A stretch of DNA of 64,000 bases, from NCBI GenBank assembly GCA_963790525.1, contig CAWBOV010000002.1, forward strand, positions 62,001-126,000. The letters are read 5' to 3'. Shown piece after piece: positions 16,282 to 24,840 of the stretch (the stretch's first letter is position 1; every line of letters starts with the position of its first letter). A model generated the notes under the pieces. It was not told where the DNA came from. It searched no databases and worked only from the letters and a program-made list of their open reading frames with translations. The DNA comes from CAWBOV01 sp963790525. GTDB lineage: Bacteria; Actinomycetota; Actinomycetes; Mycobacteriales; Jatrophihabitantaceae. A program made the translations under genes and the position numbers.

Positions 16282-16946
16282 GAGCGGAACATCCCTTCAG
16301 GAGCAGTGCTGTCGACGGTGCGTCCGGCCGCGCGGTGCACCGTGGAGATGCCTCCCCAGACCAGCGTGGTGAGCGATTCGGCGAGGTCGTCGCGGCTGGT
16401 GGAGCCGGGATGCTCGAGCCACCAGTCCCCGGCCGCCCGCACCGCGCCGACGACGGCCGCACCCCAGGGCGCCGAGGTGGCCGATTCCAGGTGCAGCTGC
16501 TCGAGGCGGGTGTCGAAGATGGCCGTGATGAGCGCGCCGACCATGCCCGTGTAGTCGGCGACGGCATCGGTGTCGGTCTTGGACAGCACCGGGTTGTGCA
16601 CCACGAAGCGGTACAGCTCGGGGTCCTCGTCGAGGAGCCGGAGGTAGGCGGTGACGCCGGCCTTGAGCATCGTCCGGTCGTCGGTCTCGGCGTCCACCGC
16701 GGCGGCGATGTCCGCCACGAGCCCCGCGGCGAGCTTGCGGCCGACGCGGCGGTAGAGGTCGGCCTTGTCGGCGAAGTAGCGGTAGAAGACGGCCTTGGAC
16801 GTGCCGGCGGACTCGGCGATCTGGTCCATGCCCACGTCGGAGCCGTGCTCGCGGACCGCCTGGATGACCATCTCGAGCAGCTCCTCGCGGCGCTCGCGGC
16901 GGTGCGATGCCCAGCGCGTGCTCCGGCCGTCGGTGGAAGTCTTCAC
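16278..16946 (-). CDS. TetR-family regulator of the lipid module
   Basis: A 222-residue TetR protein: DNA-binding helices at 15-65 (GMDQIAESAGTSKAVFYRYFADKADLY) and a C-terminal ligand domain. The start is GTG 16946 (VKTSTDGRSTRW), only 3 bp from a perfect palindrome, so its mRNA has almost no leader or is read from within the operator. It is cotranscribed with the acyl-CoA dehydrogenase and diverges from the AurF-like gene. An acyl-CoA ligand is likely. Confidence 0.88.
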   Translation of the reverse strand: MKTSTDGRSTRWASHRRERREELLEMVIQAVREHGSDVGMDQIAESAGTSKAVFYRYFADKADLYRRVGRKLAAGLVADIAAAVDAETDDRTMLKAGVTAYLRLLDEDPELYRFVVHNPVLSKTDTDAVADYTGMVGALITAIFDTRLEQLHLESATSAPWGAAVVGAVRAAGDWWLEHPGSTSRDDLAESLTTLVWGGISTVHRAAGRTVDSTAPEGMFRS

Positions 16947-16949
16947 GAA

Positions 16950-16974
16950 ACCGAGAGTATCAGATACTCTCGGT
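16950..16974. promoter_or_regulatory. 25-bp perfect palindrome, TetR operator
   Basis: Arms ACCGAGAGTATC and GATACTCTCGGT (12 bp each, perfect) around a single A, between the TetR start and the AurF-like gene. This is the strongest operator candidate in the window and should control both directions. Confidence 0.88.
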
Positions 16975-17012
16975 ATCAGTAAGAATCCGACGCCCACCCC
17001 AGGAGGACCGAC

Positions 17013-17921
17013 ATGACCGCACGCCTCGTCGTGGATCGCGACCGGGAAGCCACCGCGGACGCCCTGCTCCTGGCCTCGGCCAGACACTCCTTCGACCCCA
17101 CCGTGGACGTCGACTGGGCCACGCCGCTGGATCCCGACCGGTTCTTCATGCCGCCCGAGCGGGTGTCGATCTACGGCACGCCGCTGTGGGACGGACTCGA
17201 CCGCGCGCGGCAGATCGAGCTGTCCAAGCACGAGGTGGCCAGCACGGCGGGCGTGGGCATCTGGTTCGAGATGATCCTCATGCAGCTGCTGCTGCGGCAC
17301 ACCTACAGCCAGGACCCCACCACGTCGCACGTGAAGTACGCGCTGACCGAGATCGGCGACGAGTGCCGGCACTCGGTCATGTTCGCGAACATGATCACGG
17401 CGTTCGGCTGCCCGTCCTACGGCCCCGGCGCATCCGCGCACCGCTGGGGATGGCTGATGAAGACCGTCGGCCACGGGTCGGAGCTGTTCGCGGCAGCGCT
17501 CGTCGCCGAGGAACTCCTGGACACCATGCAGCGCGAGATGATGGCCGACGACACGCTGCAGCCCATGGTGCGCACGGTGAGCCGGATCCATGTCGTCGAG
17601 GAGGCACGGCACGTCCGCTACGCCCGCGAGGAACTGGTCCGGCAGTGGCGCGAGCAACCGCGCTGGCAGCGGGAGTACGCCAAACTCGCCATCGCCCGTG
17701 CCGCGACGACGATCTCGAACAACCTCGTCCACCCCCGTGTCTACGCCGCCGTCGGCATCGACCCGGCGCAGGGGCGCGCGGCGGCACGCTCGAACCCGCA
17801 CCGCACGCGGACACTGCAGTGGGCCGCCCACCGCCTCGTCGGCTACTTCGACGGCGTCGGGCTGCTCGACGGGCCGGCCCGCAGAATATGGATACGGTCG
17901 CGGTTGTTGCCCTCCCCATAG
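17013..17921 (+). CDS. AurF-like di-iron oxygenase
   Basis: A 302-residue protein of the AurF (p-aminobenzoate N-oxygenase) di-iron family, common in mycobacteria and relatives. The ferritin-like iron ligands show as SKHEVAS/WFEMIL, EIGDECRHSVMF (ExxH) and HVVEEARHVRYAREE (ExxH). Known members oxygenate amines or other small substrates; here the lipid-gene context suggests a fatty-acyl or lipid-linked substrate. It is the first gene right of the palindromic operator, ahead of the thiolase. The ATG follows AGGAGG. The true substrate is unknown. Confidence 0.82.
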   Translation: MTARLVVDRDREATADALLLASARHSFDPTVDVDWATPLDPDRFFMPPERVSIYGTPLWDGLDRARQIELSKHEVASTAGVGIWFEMILMQLLLRHTYSQDPTTSHVKYALTEIGDECRHSVMFANMITAFGCPSYGPGASAHRWGWLMKTVGHGSELFAAALVAEELLDTMQREMMADDTLQPMVRTVSRIHVVEEARHVRYAREELVRQWREQPRWQREYAKLAIARAATTISNNLVHPRVYAAVGIDPAQGRAAARSNPHRTRTLQWAAHRLVGYFDGVGLLDGPARRIWIRSRLLPSP

Positions 17922-17983
17922 CACCTGAACCCACGCCCGCCATCGCTCCACGCTCGCACCGACCCAGGACAAGAGGCTCACCC

Positions 17984-19267
17984 ATGACCACCCCACGCGC
18001 CGCCATCATCGGCGGCAACCGCATCCCCTTCGCCCGCTCGCACACGAAGTACGTCCACGCCTCCAACCAGGACATGCTCACGTCGGCCCTGGACGGCCTG
18101 GTCGCGCGTTTCGGCCTGCAGGACGAGCGCGTCGGCGAGGTGGTGGCCGGCGCCGTGCTCAAGCACTCCCGGGACTTCAACCTCACCCGGGAGTCGGTGC
18201 TCGGCAGCCGTCTGAGCGCCCGCACACCGGCCTATGACGTGCAGCAGGCCTGCGGCACCGGCCTGGAAGCCGCGGTGCTCGTCGCGAACAAGATCGCGCT
18301 GGGACAGATCGACTCGGGCATCGCCGGCGGGGTCGACACGGTCAGCGACGCCCCCATGTCGGTCAACGACGACCTTCGCGAGGTCCTGCTCGCGGCCAAC
18401 CGAGCCCGCAGCCTCGGCGCTCGCGTGAAGGCCCTGAGCGGACTCCGTCCGGGCCAGCTCGCGCCGTCCGTCCCGGCGAACGTGGAGCAGCGCACCGGCA
18501 TGTCGATGGGCGATCACATGGCGATCACCGCCGCGGAATGGGGGATCTCCCGTGCAGCCCAGGACGAGCTCACCGCGGCCAGCCATCACAACCTCGCCGC
18601 CGCCTACGACCGCGGCTTCTTCACCGACCTGCTCACGCCGTTCCGCGGGCTGGCCCGGGACCAGAACCTGCGGCCGGACACGAGCGTGGAGAAGCTCGCC
18701 AAGCTCAAGCCGGTCTTCGGCCGCGGGCCGGACGCGACGATGACCGCGGGCAACTCGACGCCGCTCACCGACGGTGCCTCGACGGTCCTGCTCGGCAGCG
18801 ACGAATGGGCGGCCGCGCACAACCTGCCGGTCCTGGCGCATCTGGTCGACGCCGAGACCGCCGCGGTCGACTACCTCCACGGCGACCGCCGAGCCGAGGG
18901 ACTGCTCATGGCACCGATCTACGCGCTCCCCCGGCTGCTCGCGCGCCAGAAACTGACCCTGCAGGACTTCGACTTCTACGAGATCCACGAGGCGTTCGCC
19001 TCCACCGTGCTGACGACACTGGCCGCGTGGGAGGACGACGAGTTCTGCCGGACCTGGCTGGGCCTTCCCGGCGCGCTCGGGCCGATCGACCGCACCAGGC
19101 TCAACGTCAACGGCTCCTCGCTCGCCGCGGGGCACCCGTTCGCTGCCACGGGCGGGCGGATCGTCGCGTCCTTGGCGAAGATGATCTCCGAGAAGGGCTC
19201 CGGGCGCGGCTTGATCTCGATCTGCGCCGCCGGTGGCCAGGGCGTCGTCGCCATCCTGGAGGCCTGA
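17984..19267 (+). CDS. fadA2: Acetyl-CoA C-acyltransferase (thiolase), FadA2-like
   Basis: A 427-residue thiolase. It has the acylated Cys in QQACGTGLEA (about residue 89), EIHEAFASTV (His), NVNGSSLAAGHPFAATGGR and the C-terminal ICAAGGQG with the second Cys. It cleaves 3-ketoacyl-CoA with CoA in beta-oxidation. ATG 17984 is preceded by AAGAGG. The order thiolase-FabG4-MaoC matches Rv0243-Rv0242c-Rv0241c of M. tuberculosis, supporting the FadA2 name by context as well as sequence. Confidence 0.86.
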   Translation: MTTPRAAIIGGNRIPFARSHTKYVHASNQDMLTSALDGLVARFGLQDERVGEVVAGAVLKHSRDFNLTRESVLGSRLSARTPAYDVQQACGTGLEAAVLVANKIALGQIDSGIAGGVDTVSDAPMSVNDDLREVLLAANRARSLGARVKALSGLRPGQLAPSVPANVEQRTGMSMGDHMAITAAEWGISRAAQDELTAASHHNLAAAYDRGFFTDLLTPFRGLARDQNLRPDTSVEKLAKLKPVFGRGPDATMTAGNSTPLTDGASTVLLGSDEWAAAHNLPVLAHLVDAETAAVDYLHGDRRAEGLLMAPIYALPRLLARQKLTLQDFDFYEIHEAFASTVLTTLAAWEDDEFCRTWLGLPGALGPIDRTRLNVNGSSLAAGHPFAATGGRIVASLAKMISEKGSGRGLISICAAGGQGVVAILEA

Positions 19268-19270
19268 GAC

Positions 19271-20605
19271 GTGACCGATCGCTATCGCGACTTCGCCAAC
19301 ACCGGGATCGGCAAGAAGCTCGGCCTGCCACGCCCGGCCATCCTGCGCCGTTACCGGGCGGGTGAACCGCTCCTGCCGGGGGCGGCGCTCGTCCGGACCG
19401 TGGGCACGAGCCGCCTGGGCAGCGCCCTCACCGACGCGCTGACATCGGCCGGGGTGGACCAGGTCACCGCCGACGACGAGTCCCGTCGCTACGGCGCGCT
19501 CGTCCTGGACGCCACCGGCATCGACACGGTCGCCGAACTGGCCGGCATCCAGCACGCCCTGTCCGGTTCACTGCGCCGCCTGGGCTCGAGCGGGCGAGTG
19601 ATCCTGCTGGGCACGCCGCCGCAACCGGGCGATGCACCCGGGACGGCCGCCGCCCGCCAGGCCCTGGACGGTGTCGTCCGCTCGCTGGCCAAGGAGGTAC
19701 GCAACGGCGCCACCGCCAACCTGATCTACGTCCGGCCCTCGGACACCCCGCCCGCCGTCGGCATCGAGTCGGTGCTGCGGTTCCTGCTCTCGGGTCGATC
19801 GGCCTACGTGGACGGTCAGGTGTTGACCCTGGGCGACGGGACCGCGCCGGCGCCCGTTGACTGGGCGGCGCCGCTGGCCGGCCAGGTGGCCTTCGTGACC
19901 GGCGCCGCGCGCGGGATCGGGGCGGCGATCGCGCGCACGCTGGCCCGTGACGGCGCCACCGTCGTCTGCGCCGACCTGCCCTCCGCGGGTGACGCGCTCG
20001 CCCGGGTGGCCAACGAGATCCGCGGCACGACGCTGCAAGTGGACATCAGCTCGCCGGACGCTCCTGCGACCGTGGCCGAGTACCTGCGGTCCCGGCACGG
20101 TGGCGTGGACATCGTGGTGCACAACGCCGGCATCACCCGCGACAAGCTGCTCGCGAACATGAAGCCGGACGTCTGGACGAGCGTGCTGAACGTGAACCTG
20201 GCCTCGCAGCTCGCGATCGACGACGCGCTGGTCTCCGGCGGCGTGCTCCGGCGGGGTGGGCGCATCGTCAGCCTCTCCTCGACCAGCGGCATCGCCGGCA
20301 ACCGTGGCCAGACGAACTACGCCGCGAGCAAGGCCGGGATCATCGGCATGGTGCGCGCGGCGGCACCCGCCCTGGCCGACCTCGACGCGACGATCAACGC
20401 GGTGGCGCCGGGATTCATCGACACCGAGATGACGGCGCGGATGCCGTTCGCGACCCGGGAGGTCGCCCGCCGGCTCAACAGCCTGCAGCAGGCGGGGCTA
20501 CCGGTCGACGTCGCCGAGGCGGTCGCCTGGTTGGCGTCTCCGGGAGCGGGCGCGGTGACCGGCCAGGTGCTGCGGGTGTGCGGGCAGAACCTGGTCGGCG
20601 CATGA
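19271..20605 (+). CDS. fabG4: High-molecular-weight 3-oxoacyl reductase FabG4
   Basis: A 444-residue two-part SDR. The N-terminal about 200 residues form a degenerate Rossmann domain (LVRTVGTSRLG) and the C-terminal half is a catalytic SDR: VAFVTGAARGIGAAIAR, HNAGITRDK, SLSSTSGIAGNRGQTNYAASKAG (Ser-Tyr-Lys). This long form, NAD-dependent in M. tuberculosis FabG4 (Rv0242c), interconverts 3-ketoacyl and 3-hydroxyacyl thioesters. GTG 19271 lies 3 bp past the thiolase stop, and its own stop overlaps the hydratase ATG, so the three are tightly coupled. Confidence 0.9.
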   Translation: MTDRYRDFANTGIGKKLGLPRPAILRRYRAGEPLLPGAALVRTVGTSRLGSALTDALTSAGVDQVTADDESRRYGALVLDATGIDTVAELAGIQHALSGSLRRLGSSGRVILLGTPPQPGDAPGTAAARQALDGVVRSLAKEVRNGATANLIYVRPSDTPPAVGIESVLRFLLSGRSAYVDGQVLTLGDGTAPAPVDWAAPLAGQVAFVTGAARGIGAAIARTLARDGATVVCADLPSAGDALARVANEIRGTTLQVDISSPDAPATVAEYLRSRHGGVDIVVHNAGITRDKLLANMKPDVWTSVLNVNLASQLAIDDALVSGGVLRRGGRIVSLSSTSGIAGNRGQTNYAASKAGIIGMVRAAAPALADLDATINAVAPGFIDTEMTARMPFATREVARRLNSLQQAGLPVDVAEAVAWLASPGAGAVTGQVLRVCGQNLVGA

Positions 20606-21459
20606 GCGGCACGCGGCCGATTCACGAATTCGGGGCCCTGCCTGGGCTGAAACCCCTGTTCGGAAAGGCGATCCTGCCGCATCACGGGGGCCCGGACGTC
20701 CCCGCGGAGGAGTACGCCGTGGACGCCGTCCGGGTCGACGCGGACCAGCTGGCGATCTACCAGCGGCTGTGCGGGTACGACGTCAGCAGCGTGCTGCCCG
20801 CCTCCTTCGTGCACCTGCTCACGTTCCCGCTGTCGATGGCGCTCATGACGCGGAGCGACTTCCCGCTGCCGGTGCTCGGCCTGGTGCATGTGCGCAACAG
20901 GGTCACCCAGCACCGGCCGATCGACATGGGCGAGTCGGTGCGGGTCGGTGTGCACGCGGAGAATCTCGCCCCCCATCCGGCGGGTCGCCAGGTGGACCTG
21001 GTCAGCGAGGCCCGTGTCGGCGACGAGGTCGTGTGGTCCGAGATCAGCACGTACCTGCGTCCCGGCCGCAAGGATCCGGGCACGCACCGCGATCCCGGCG
21101 AGCGGCCGCAACCTCCCGCGCCACAGGCGTTCTGGCGGCTCCCCGGCGACCTCGGCCGTCGGTACGCCGCCGTGTCCGGGGACTCGAATCCGATCCATCT
21201 CAGCGCCCTGTCGGCGAAGGCCTTCGGGTTCCCGCACGCGATCGCGCACGGCATGTGGCTGCAGGCCCGCGCCCTGGCGGCGGTGTCGTCCCGGTTGCCC
21301 GCCGCCTACGACGTCGACATCGCGTTCAAGACGCCGGCGTTCCTTCCGTCTGCCGTCGCGTTCGCCGCGGCACTGACCGGCCCGGTGTGGACGCTGGACG
21401 TGCGCGCGGCTCGTACCGGCAAGCCGCACCTAGCCGGTACGGTCACGCCCGCGAGCTAG
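20602..21459 (+). CDS. htdX: MaoC-like enoyl-thioester hydratase, HtdX-like
   Basis: A 285-residue double-hotdog protein. The C-terminal hotdog carries the hydratase-2 motif YAAVSGDSNPIHLSALSAK and FGFPHAIAHGMW (catalytic Asp/His). The N-terminal hotdog (YQRLCGYDVSS) lacks it. It hydrates trans-2-enoyl-CoA (or ACP) to the (R)-3-hydroxy form, the partner step to FabG4. ATG 20602 overlaps the fabG4 stop. Last gene of the rightward lipid operon. Name by similarity to Rv0241c. Confidence 0.87.
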   Translation: MSGTRPIHEFGALPGLKPLFGKAILPHHGGPDVPAEEYAVDAVRVDADQLAIYQRLCGYDVSSVLPASFVHLLTFPLSMALMTRSDFPLPVLGLVHVRNRVTQHRPIDMGESVRVGVHAENLAPHPAGRQVDLVSEARVGDEVVWSEISTYLRPGRKDPGTHRDPGERPQPPAPQAFWRLPGDLGRRYAAVSGDSNPIHLSALSAKAFGFPHAIAHGMWLQARALAAVSSRLPAAYDVDIAFKTPAFLPSAVAFAAALTGPVWTLDVRAARTGKPHLAGTVTPAS

Positions 21460-21464
21460 AGCAC

Positions 21465-21482
21465 ATCGGCTCATCAGCCGAT
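21465..21482. terminator. Short hairpin between convergent genes
   Basis: ATCGGCT-CATC-AGCCGAT, a 7-bp stem between the ends of the hydratase and the esterase, overlapping a partial direct repeat of GATCGGCTCATC. A weak terminator candidate. Confidence 0.45.
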
Positions 21483-21486
21483 CGGC

Positions 21487-22404
21487 TCATCGGCGACCGG
21501 GCTCGTCGCCGGCGGTGTGCTCCCGCACGAACGCGCCGAGATCGTCGACTGCGGCGCGGGCGGGGGCGAACAGGCCCGACTGCGCGTGGGCGACGTGCCA
21601 CATCCAGTCGAACTCGCGCAGCGTGACGTCCACGCCCGCGGCGCGCGCCAGGATCGCGAACTCGCGTGCCTGCGGCAGCAGGAGTTCCTCGGTGCCGACG
21701 TGGATGAGGGTGGGCGGCAGCCCCGTGAGGCGGCCGCGCAGCGGGGCGACACCGGGGTCGGTGAGCGCGGTCCGGTCGGCATAGGCCGCCGCCGAACCGA
21801 TGCCCCACCGGTCGCGAACCACGCGATCGCGCCGTTTCGGCGAACGCTGCGCCGGGTCCAGCCACGGCGCGATGAGAACGAGGGCGGCCGGGCTGCCCAG
21901 ACCCTCGTCGATGACGCGCCTGGCCATGGCCGTGGCCAGGCCTCCCCCGGCGGAGTCGCCGCCCACGACGAGGTGCGCCGGCGCCCCGCCGACCCGGTCG
22001 GTCAGGTCCCGGTAGGCCTCGATCGCATCGTCGAGAGCGGCCGGGTACGGATGTTCCGGCGCGAGCCGGTACTCCGGGAGGTAGACGGTCGCGGCCGACG
22101 CCGCCGCCAGGAAGGCCCCGAGCGAGCGATGCGAGGTCGCCGAGCCGACGGTGTAGGAACCGCCGTGCAGATAGAGGATCGCGCGCCCCGGCTCGGCCTC
22201 CGCAGGGGTGAGGACCATTGCGCGCCGGCCGCCGAGCAGCGTCCACGAGATCGTGATGCCGGCGGGCTGCGCCAGCGTGCGCGCCACCGCGTCGAGGTAG
22301 CGGCGCTGCCAGGCCAGCGGCAGCGGGCCGCCGAGTCCGGGACGCTGGAGCGCGATCGGCACCCCGGCGAACCGGACCGGGACGGTGAGCAGGCGGGCCG
22401 TCAT
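21487..22404 (-). CDS. Alpha/beta hydrolase, hormone-sensitive-lipase family esterase
   Basis: A 305-residue esterase. The oxyanion motif YLHGGSY (about residue 80), nucleophile elbow GGDSAGGGL (Ser about 150) and late WMWHVAHAQ (His) are in place. The usual acidic residue region reads GTEELLLPQ, with Glu where Asp is common. It would hydrolyse a carboxylic ester. The gene overlaps the SDR (ATGA) and follows the Baeyer-Villiger gene, so the likely substrate is the ester or lactone made by that monooxygenase. Confidence 0.85.
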   Translation of the reverse strand: MTARLLTVPVRFAGVPIALQRPGLGGPLPLAWQRRYLDAVARTLAQPAGITISWTLLGGRRAMVLTPAEAEPGRAILYLHGGSYTVGSATSHRSLGAFLAAASAATVYLPEYRLAPEHPYPAALDDAIEAYRDLTDRVGGAPAHLVVGGDSAGGGLATAMARRVIDEGLGSPAALVLIAPWLDPAQRSPKRRDRVVRDRWGIGSAAAYADRTALTDPGVAPLRGRLTGLPPTLIHVGTEELLLPQAREFAILARAAGVDVTLREFDWMWHVAHAQSGLFAPARAAVDDLGAFVREHTAGDEPGRR

Positions 22405-23261
22405 CGCGTGGTGCGCACCTGCGAGCGCGCCCGGGTCCGAGCCCGCGCCACCCTCGAGCTCGCCGCGGTGACGACGCGCTGGTAGGCCGGGCCGAGGACG
22501 CGCGCCATCGTGTCGATCGCATAGGCATCCGGGCCGATCAGGACGCGGGCGCGGCCGGACTCCAGTCCGCGGACGATCGCCCGGGCCGCGGTCTCCGGGC
22601 TCGTCCTGGCCAGTCTGCGCTCGAACAGCGTGACGAGCTCGGCGTGCTCGACATCGCCGACGGTGCGGGAGTTGCGGACCACGTTCGTCCTGATCCCGCC
22701 CGGGTGGACCGCGGTGACGGCGACCGGATGACCGGCCTGCCGCATCTCCTGGCGCAGGGCTTCGGTGAACCCGCGGACCGCGAACTTCGCGGCGTTGTAG
22801 GCGCTCTGTGACGGCACGGCGACCAGACCGAACACACTGGAGAGGTTGACGACGTGCCCGTCCCCGCTGTCGATGAGGTGCGGCAGGAACGCCTTCGTGC
22901 CGTGGACGACGCCCCAGAAGTCGATGTCCACGACCCAGGCGATGTCGGCCAGGGACATGTCCAGGACGTCGCCCGTCAGCGCCACCCCGGCGTTGTTGAC
23001 GATCGCGTTGACGCGACCGAAGTCGGCCACGGTGGAGTCCGCCCAGGTCTGCACGGCAGCCGCGTCACGCACGTCGACCTGGTACCCGCGGGCGTCGGCA
23101 CCGAGGTCCTTGCACGCCCGCACCGTCTCGTCGACGTCGTCCGCGCGCCAGTCCGACAGCGACAACGCGGCTCCCCTGCGGGCCAGCTCCAAGGCCAGCG
23201 CGCGCCCGATGCCCGAGCCGGCGCCGGTGATGGCGACGACGCTTCCCTCGACGCGCCTCAC
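22401..23261 (-). CDS. Short-chain dehydrogenase/reductase
   Basis: A 286-residue classical SDR. NAD(P) motif ITGAGSGIGRALALELA, NNAGVALTG, catalytic NLSSVFGLVAVPSQSAYNAAKFA (Ser-Tyr-Lys) and PGGIRTNV. The C-terminal 25 residues are rich in Arg. The GTG at 23261 overlaps the monooxygenase stop (GTGA); a longer upstream ORF would only overlap that gene. By operon logic it oxidises an alcohol to the ketone used by the Baeyer-Villiger enzyme, or acts on its product. Confidence 0.86.
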   Translation of the reverse strand: MRRVEGSVVAITGAGSGIGRALALELARRGAALSLSDWRADDVDETVRACKDLGADARGYQVDVRDAAAVQTWADSTVADFGRVNAIVNNAGVALTGDVLDMSLADIAWVVDIDFWGVVHGTKAFLPHLIDSGDGHVVNLSSVFGLVAVPSQSAYNAAKFAVRGFTEALRQEMRQAGHPVAVTAVHPGGIRTNVVRNSRTVGDVEHAELVTLFERRLARTSPETAARAIVRGLESGRARVLIGPDAYAIDTMARVLGPAYQRVVTAASSRVARARTRARSQVRTTR

Positions 23262-24784
23262 GCGGTGATCCGCTTCCGGGCGCTGGCTTCGGCCTTGGTC
23301 ACGACGGTGTAGTCCTCCGGGTCGAAGCGACGGGTCTGGGAGCGGAACCGGAAGGTGAAGTCCGGCCAGATTGCGGTGTTGCGACCGTGCGCGTCGAGGT
23401 ACCAGCTCTGGCACCCGCCGGAGTTCCAGACCGTCCCGGTCAGCTGAGCTTGCAACCGTTCGTTGTAGCCCTGCTCTGCTTTCGGGGTCGGTGCGACCGC
23501 GGCCAGGCCGTCGATGTCCATCCGGCTGATCGCGTCGCTGATGTAGGCCACCTGGGACTCGATCATGAAGACCATCGACGTGTGGCCGAGCCCGGTGTTC
23601 GGCCCGACGATGAAGAACAGGTTCGGGTACCCCGAGACGGTGGTGCCCCGGTAGGCCTGCGCGCCTTCGGCCCAGGCGTCGCTCAGGGGTACACCGTTGC
23701 CGTCATGGATCAGCTCCGCGATCGGCGCGTCCGTCACGTGGAAACCGGTGGCGAAGACGATGGCGTCGGCCGCACGCTCGGTGCCGTCCTGCGCCACGAT
23801 CGTGCGGGCCCTGACCTCGGCGATCCCGTCGGTGACCAGGTCGACGTTGGGGCGCTGGAGGGCCGGGTACCAGTCGTTGGAGATGAGCACCCGCTTGCAG
23901 CCGATGCGGAACGACGGCGTCAGGCGCGCGCGCAGGTTCGGGTCGGGCACCTGCTTGGCCAGATGGGACGCCGCGATGCGCTGCGCGGGTGCGCTGAAGC
24001 GCGGGCCCTTGAGGTAGCCGAGCGCGAACGTCTCGCGGGCCCAGTAGATCGCCGACCGGGCCATGCGCTGGTAGCCCGGCACGTGGCGGAAGGCGAACCG
24101 TTCGACGCGGGTGAAGGCCCTGTCGCGGCGGGGAATCACCCAGGGCGCGGTGCGCTGATACACGTCGAGGTGCCCGACGGACGGCGCGATCTGCGGGACG
24201 AACTGGATCGCCGACGCGCCGGTGCCGATGACGGCGACGTTCGCGCCGGCGAGGTCGTAGCCGTGGTCCCACCGGGCGGAGTGGAAGGTCCGGCCCTCGA
24301 AGCTCGCCAGTCCCGGGAGGTCGGGGTCCTTCGGTTCGGACAGCGCGCCGGCGCCGGCGATCAGCAGCGACGAACGGAACGTGCCCTTCGTGGACTCGAC
24401 GGTCCAGCGGGCGTCGGTGTCGCTCCACTGCGCCCGCACCACGTCCGCGCCGAAGATGCAGTGGTCGTAGACGCCGTGCTCGTGGGCGACCAGCCGGAGA
24501 TAGGCGTGGATCTCACCCTGAGGGGAGAAGGAACGGGTCCAGTCCGGATTGGGCGCGAAGGAGAACGAGTACAGGTGGCTGGGGACGTCGCACGCGGCAC
24601 CGGGATAGGTGTTGTCGCGCCAGGTGCCGCCGACGTCGTCCGCGCGTTCCAGGACGACGAAGTCCGTGATGCCGAGGCGACGGAGTTCCACCGCCATGGC
24701 GATCCCGGCGAACCCGGTGCCGATCACCACCGCGCGGACCTCGCGCGCGGTACCGGCAGCCTCTGGTGTTCTCATGCCCACCAC
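23258..24784 (-). CDS. Flavin-dependent Baeyer-Villiger monooxygenase
   Basis: A 508-residue class-B flavoprotein monooxygenase. First Rossmann motif VIGTGFAGIAMAVEL, GGTWRDNTYPGAACDVPSHLY, Baeyer-Villiger fingerprint FEGRTFHSARWD (about residue 165), second Rossmann VAVIGTGASAIQ, and FATGFHVTDAP. It inserts oxygen next to a ketone, giving an ester or lactone, using NADPH and O2. GTG 24784 is six bases after AAGGAG and is preferred to the ATG at 24775. First gene of a three-gene operon with the SDR and esterase. Confidence 0.9.
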   Translation of the reverse strand: MVGMRTPEAAGTAREVRAVVIGTGFAGIAMAVELRRLGITDFVVLERADDVGGTWRDNTYPGAACDVPSHLYSFSFAPNPDWTRSFSPQGEIHAYLRLVAHEHGVYDHCIFGADVVRAQWSDTDARWTVESTKGTFRSSLLIAGAGALSEPKDPDLPGLASFEGRTFHSARWDHGYDLAGANVAVIGTGASAIQFVPQIAPSVGHLDVYQRTAPWVIPRRDRAFTRVERFAFRHVPGYQRMARSAIYWARETFALGYLKGPRFSAPAQRIAASHLAKQVPDPNLRARLTPSFRIGCKRVLISNDWYPALQRPNVDLVTDGIAEVRARTIVAQDGTERAADAIVFATGFHVTDAPIAELIHDGNGVPLSDAWAEGAQAYRGTTVSGYPNLFFIVGPNTGLGHTSMVFMIESQVAYISDAISRMDIDGLAAVAPTPKAEQGYNERLQAQLTGTVWNSGGCQSWYLDAHGRNTAIWPDFTFRFRSQTRRFDPEDYTVVTKAEASARKRITA

Positions 24785-24797
24785 CGTAAGCTCCTTG

Positions 24798-24812
24798 TTG
24801 AATACGAGTCAA
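24798..24812. promoter_or_regulatory. Imperfect dyad, candidate TetR operator
   Basis: TTGAATACGAGTCAA (10 of 14 outer positions pair) lies in the 56-bp gap between the divergent monooxygenase and TetR genes. Assigned by position. Confidence 0.4.
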
Positions 24813-24840
24813 TAGATGTCGCGGGAGAGTCGGTCCACCG

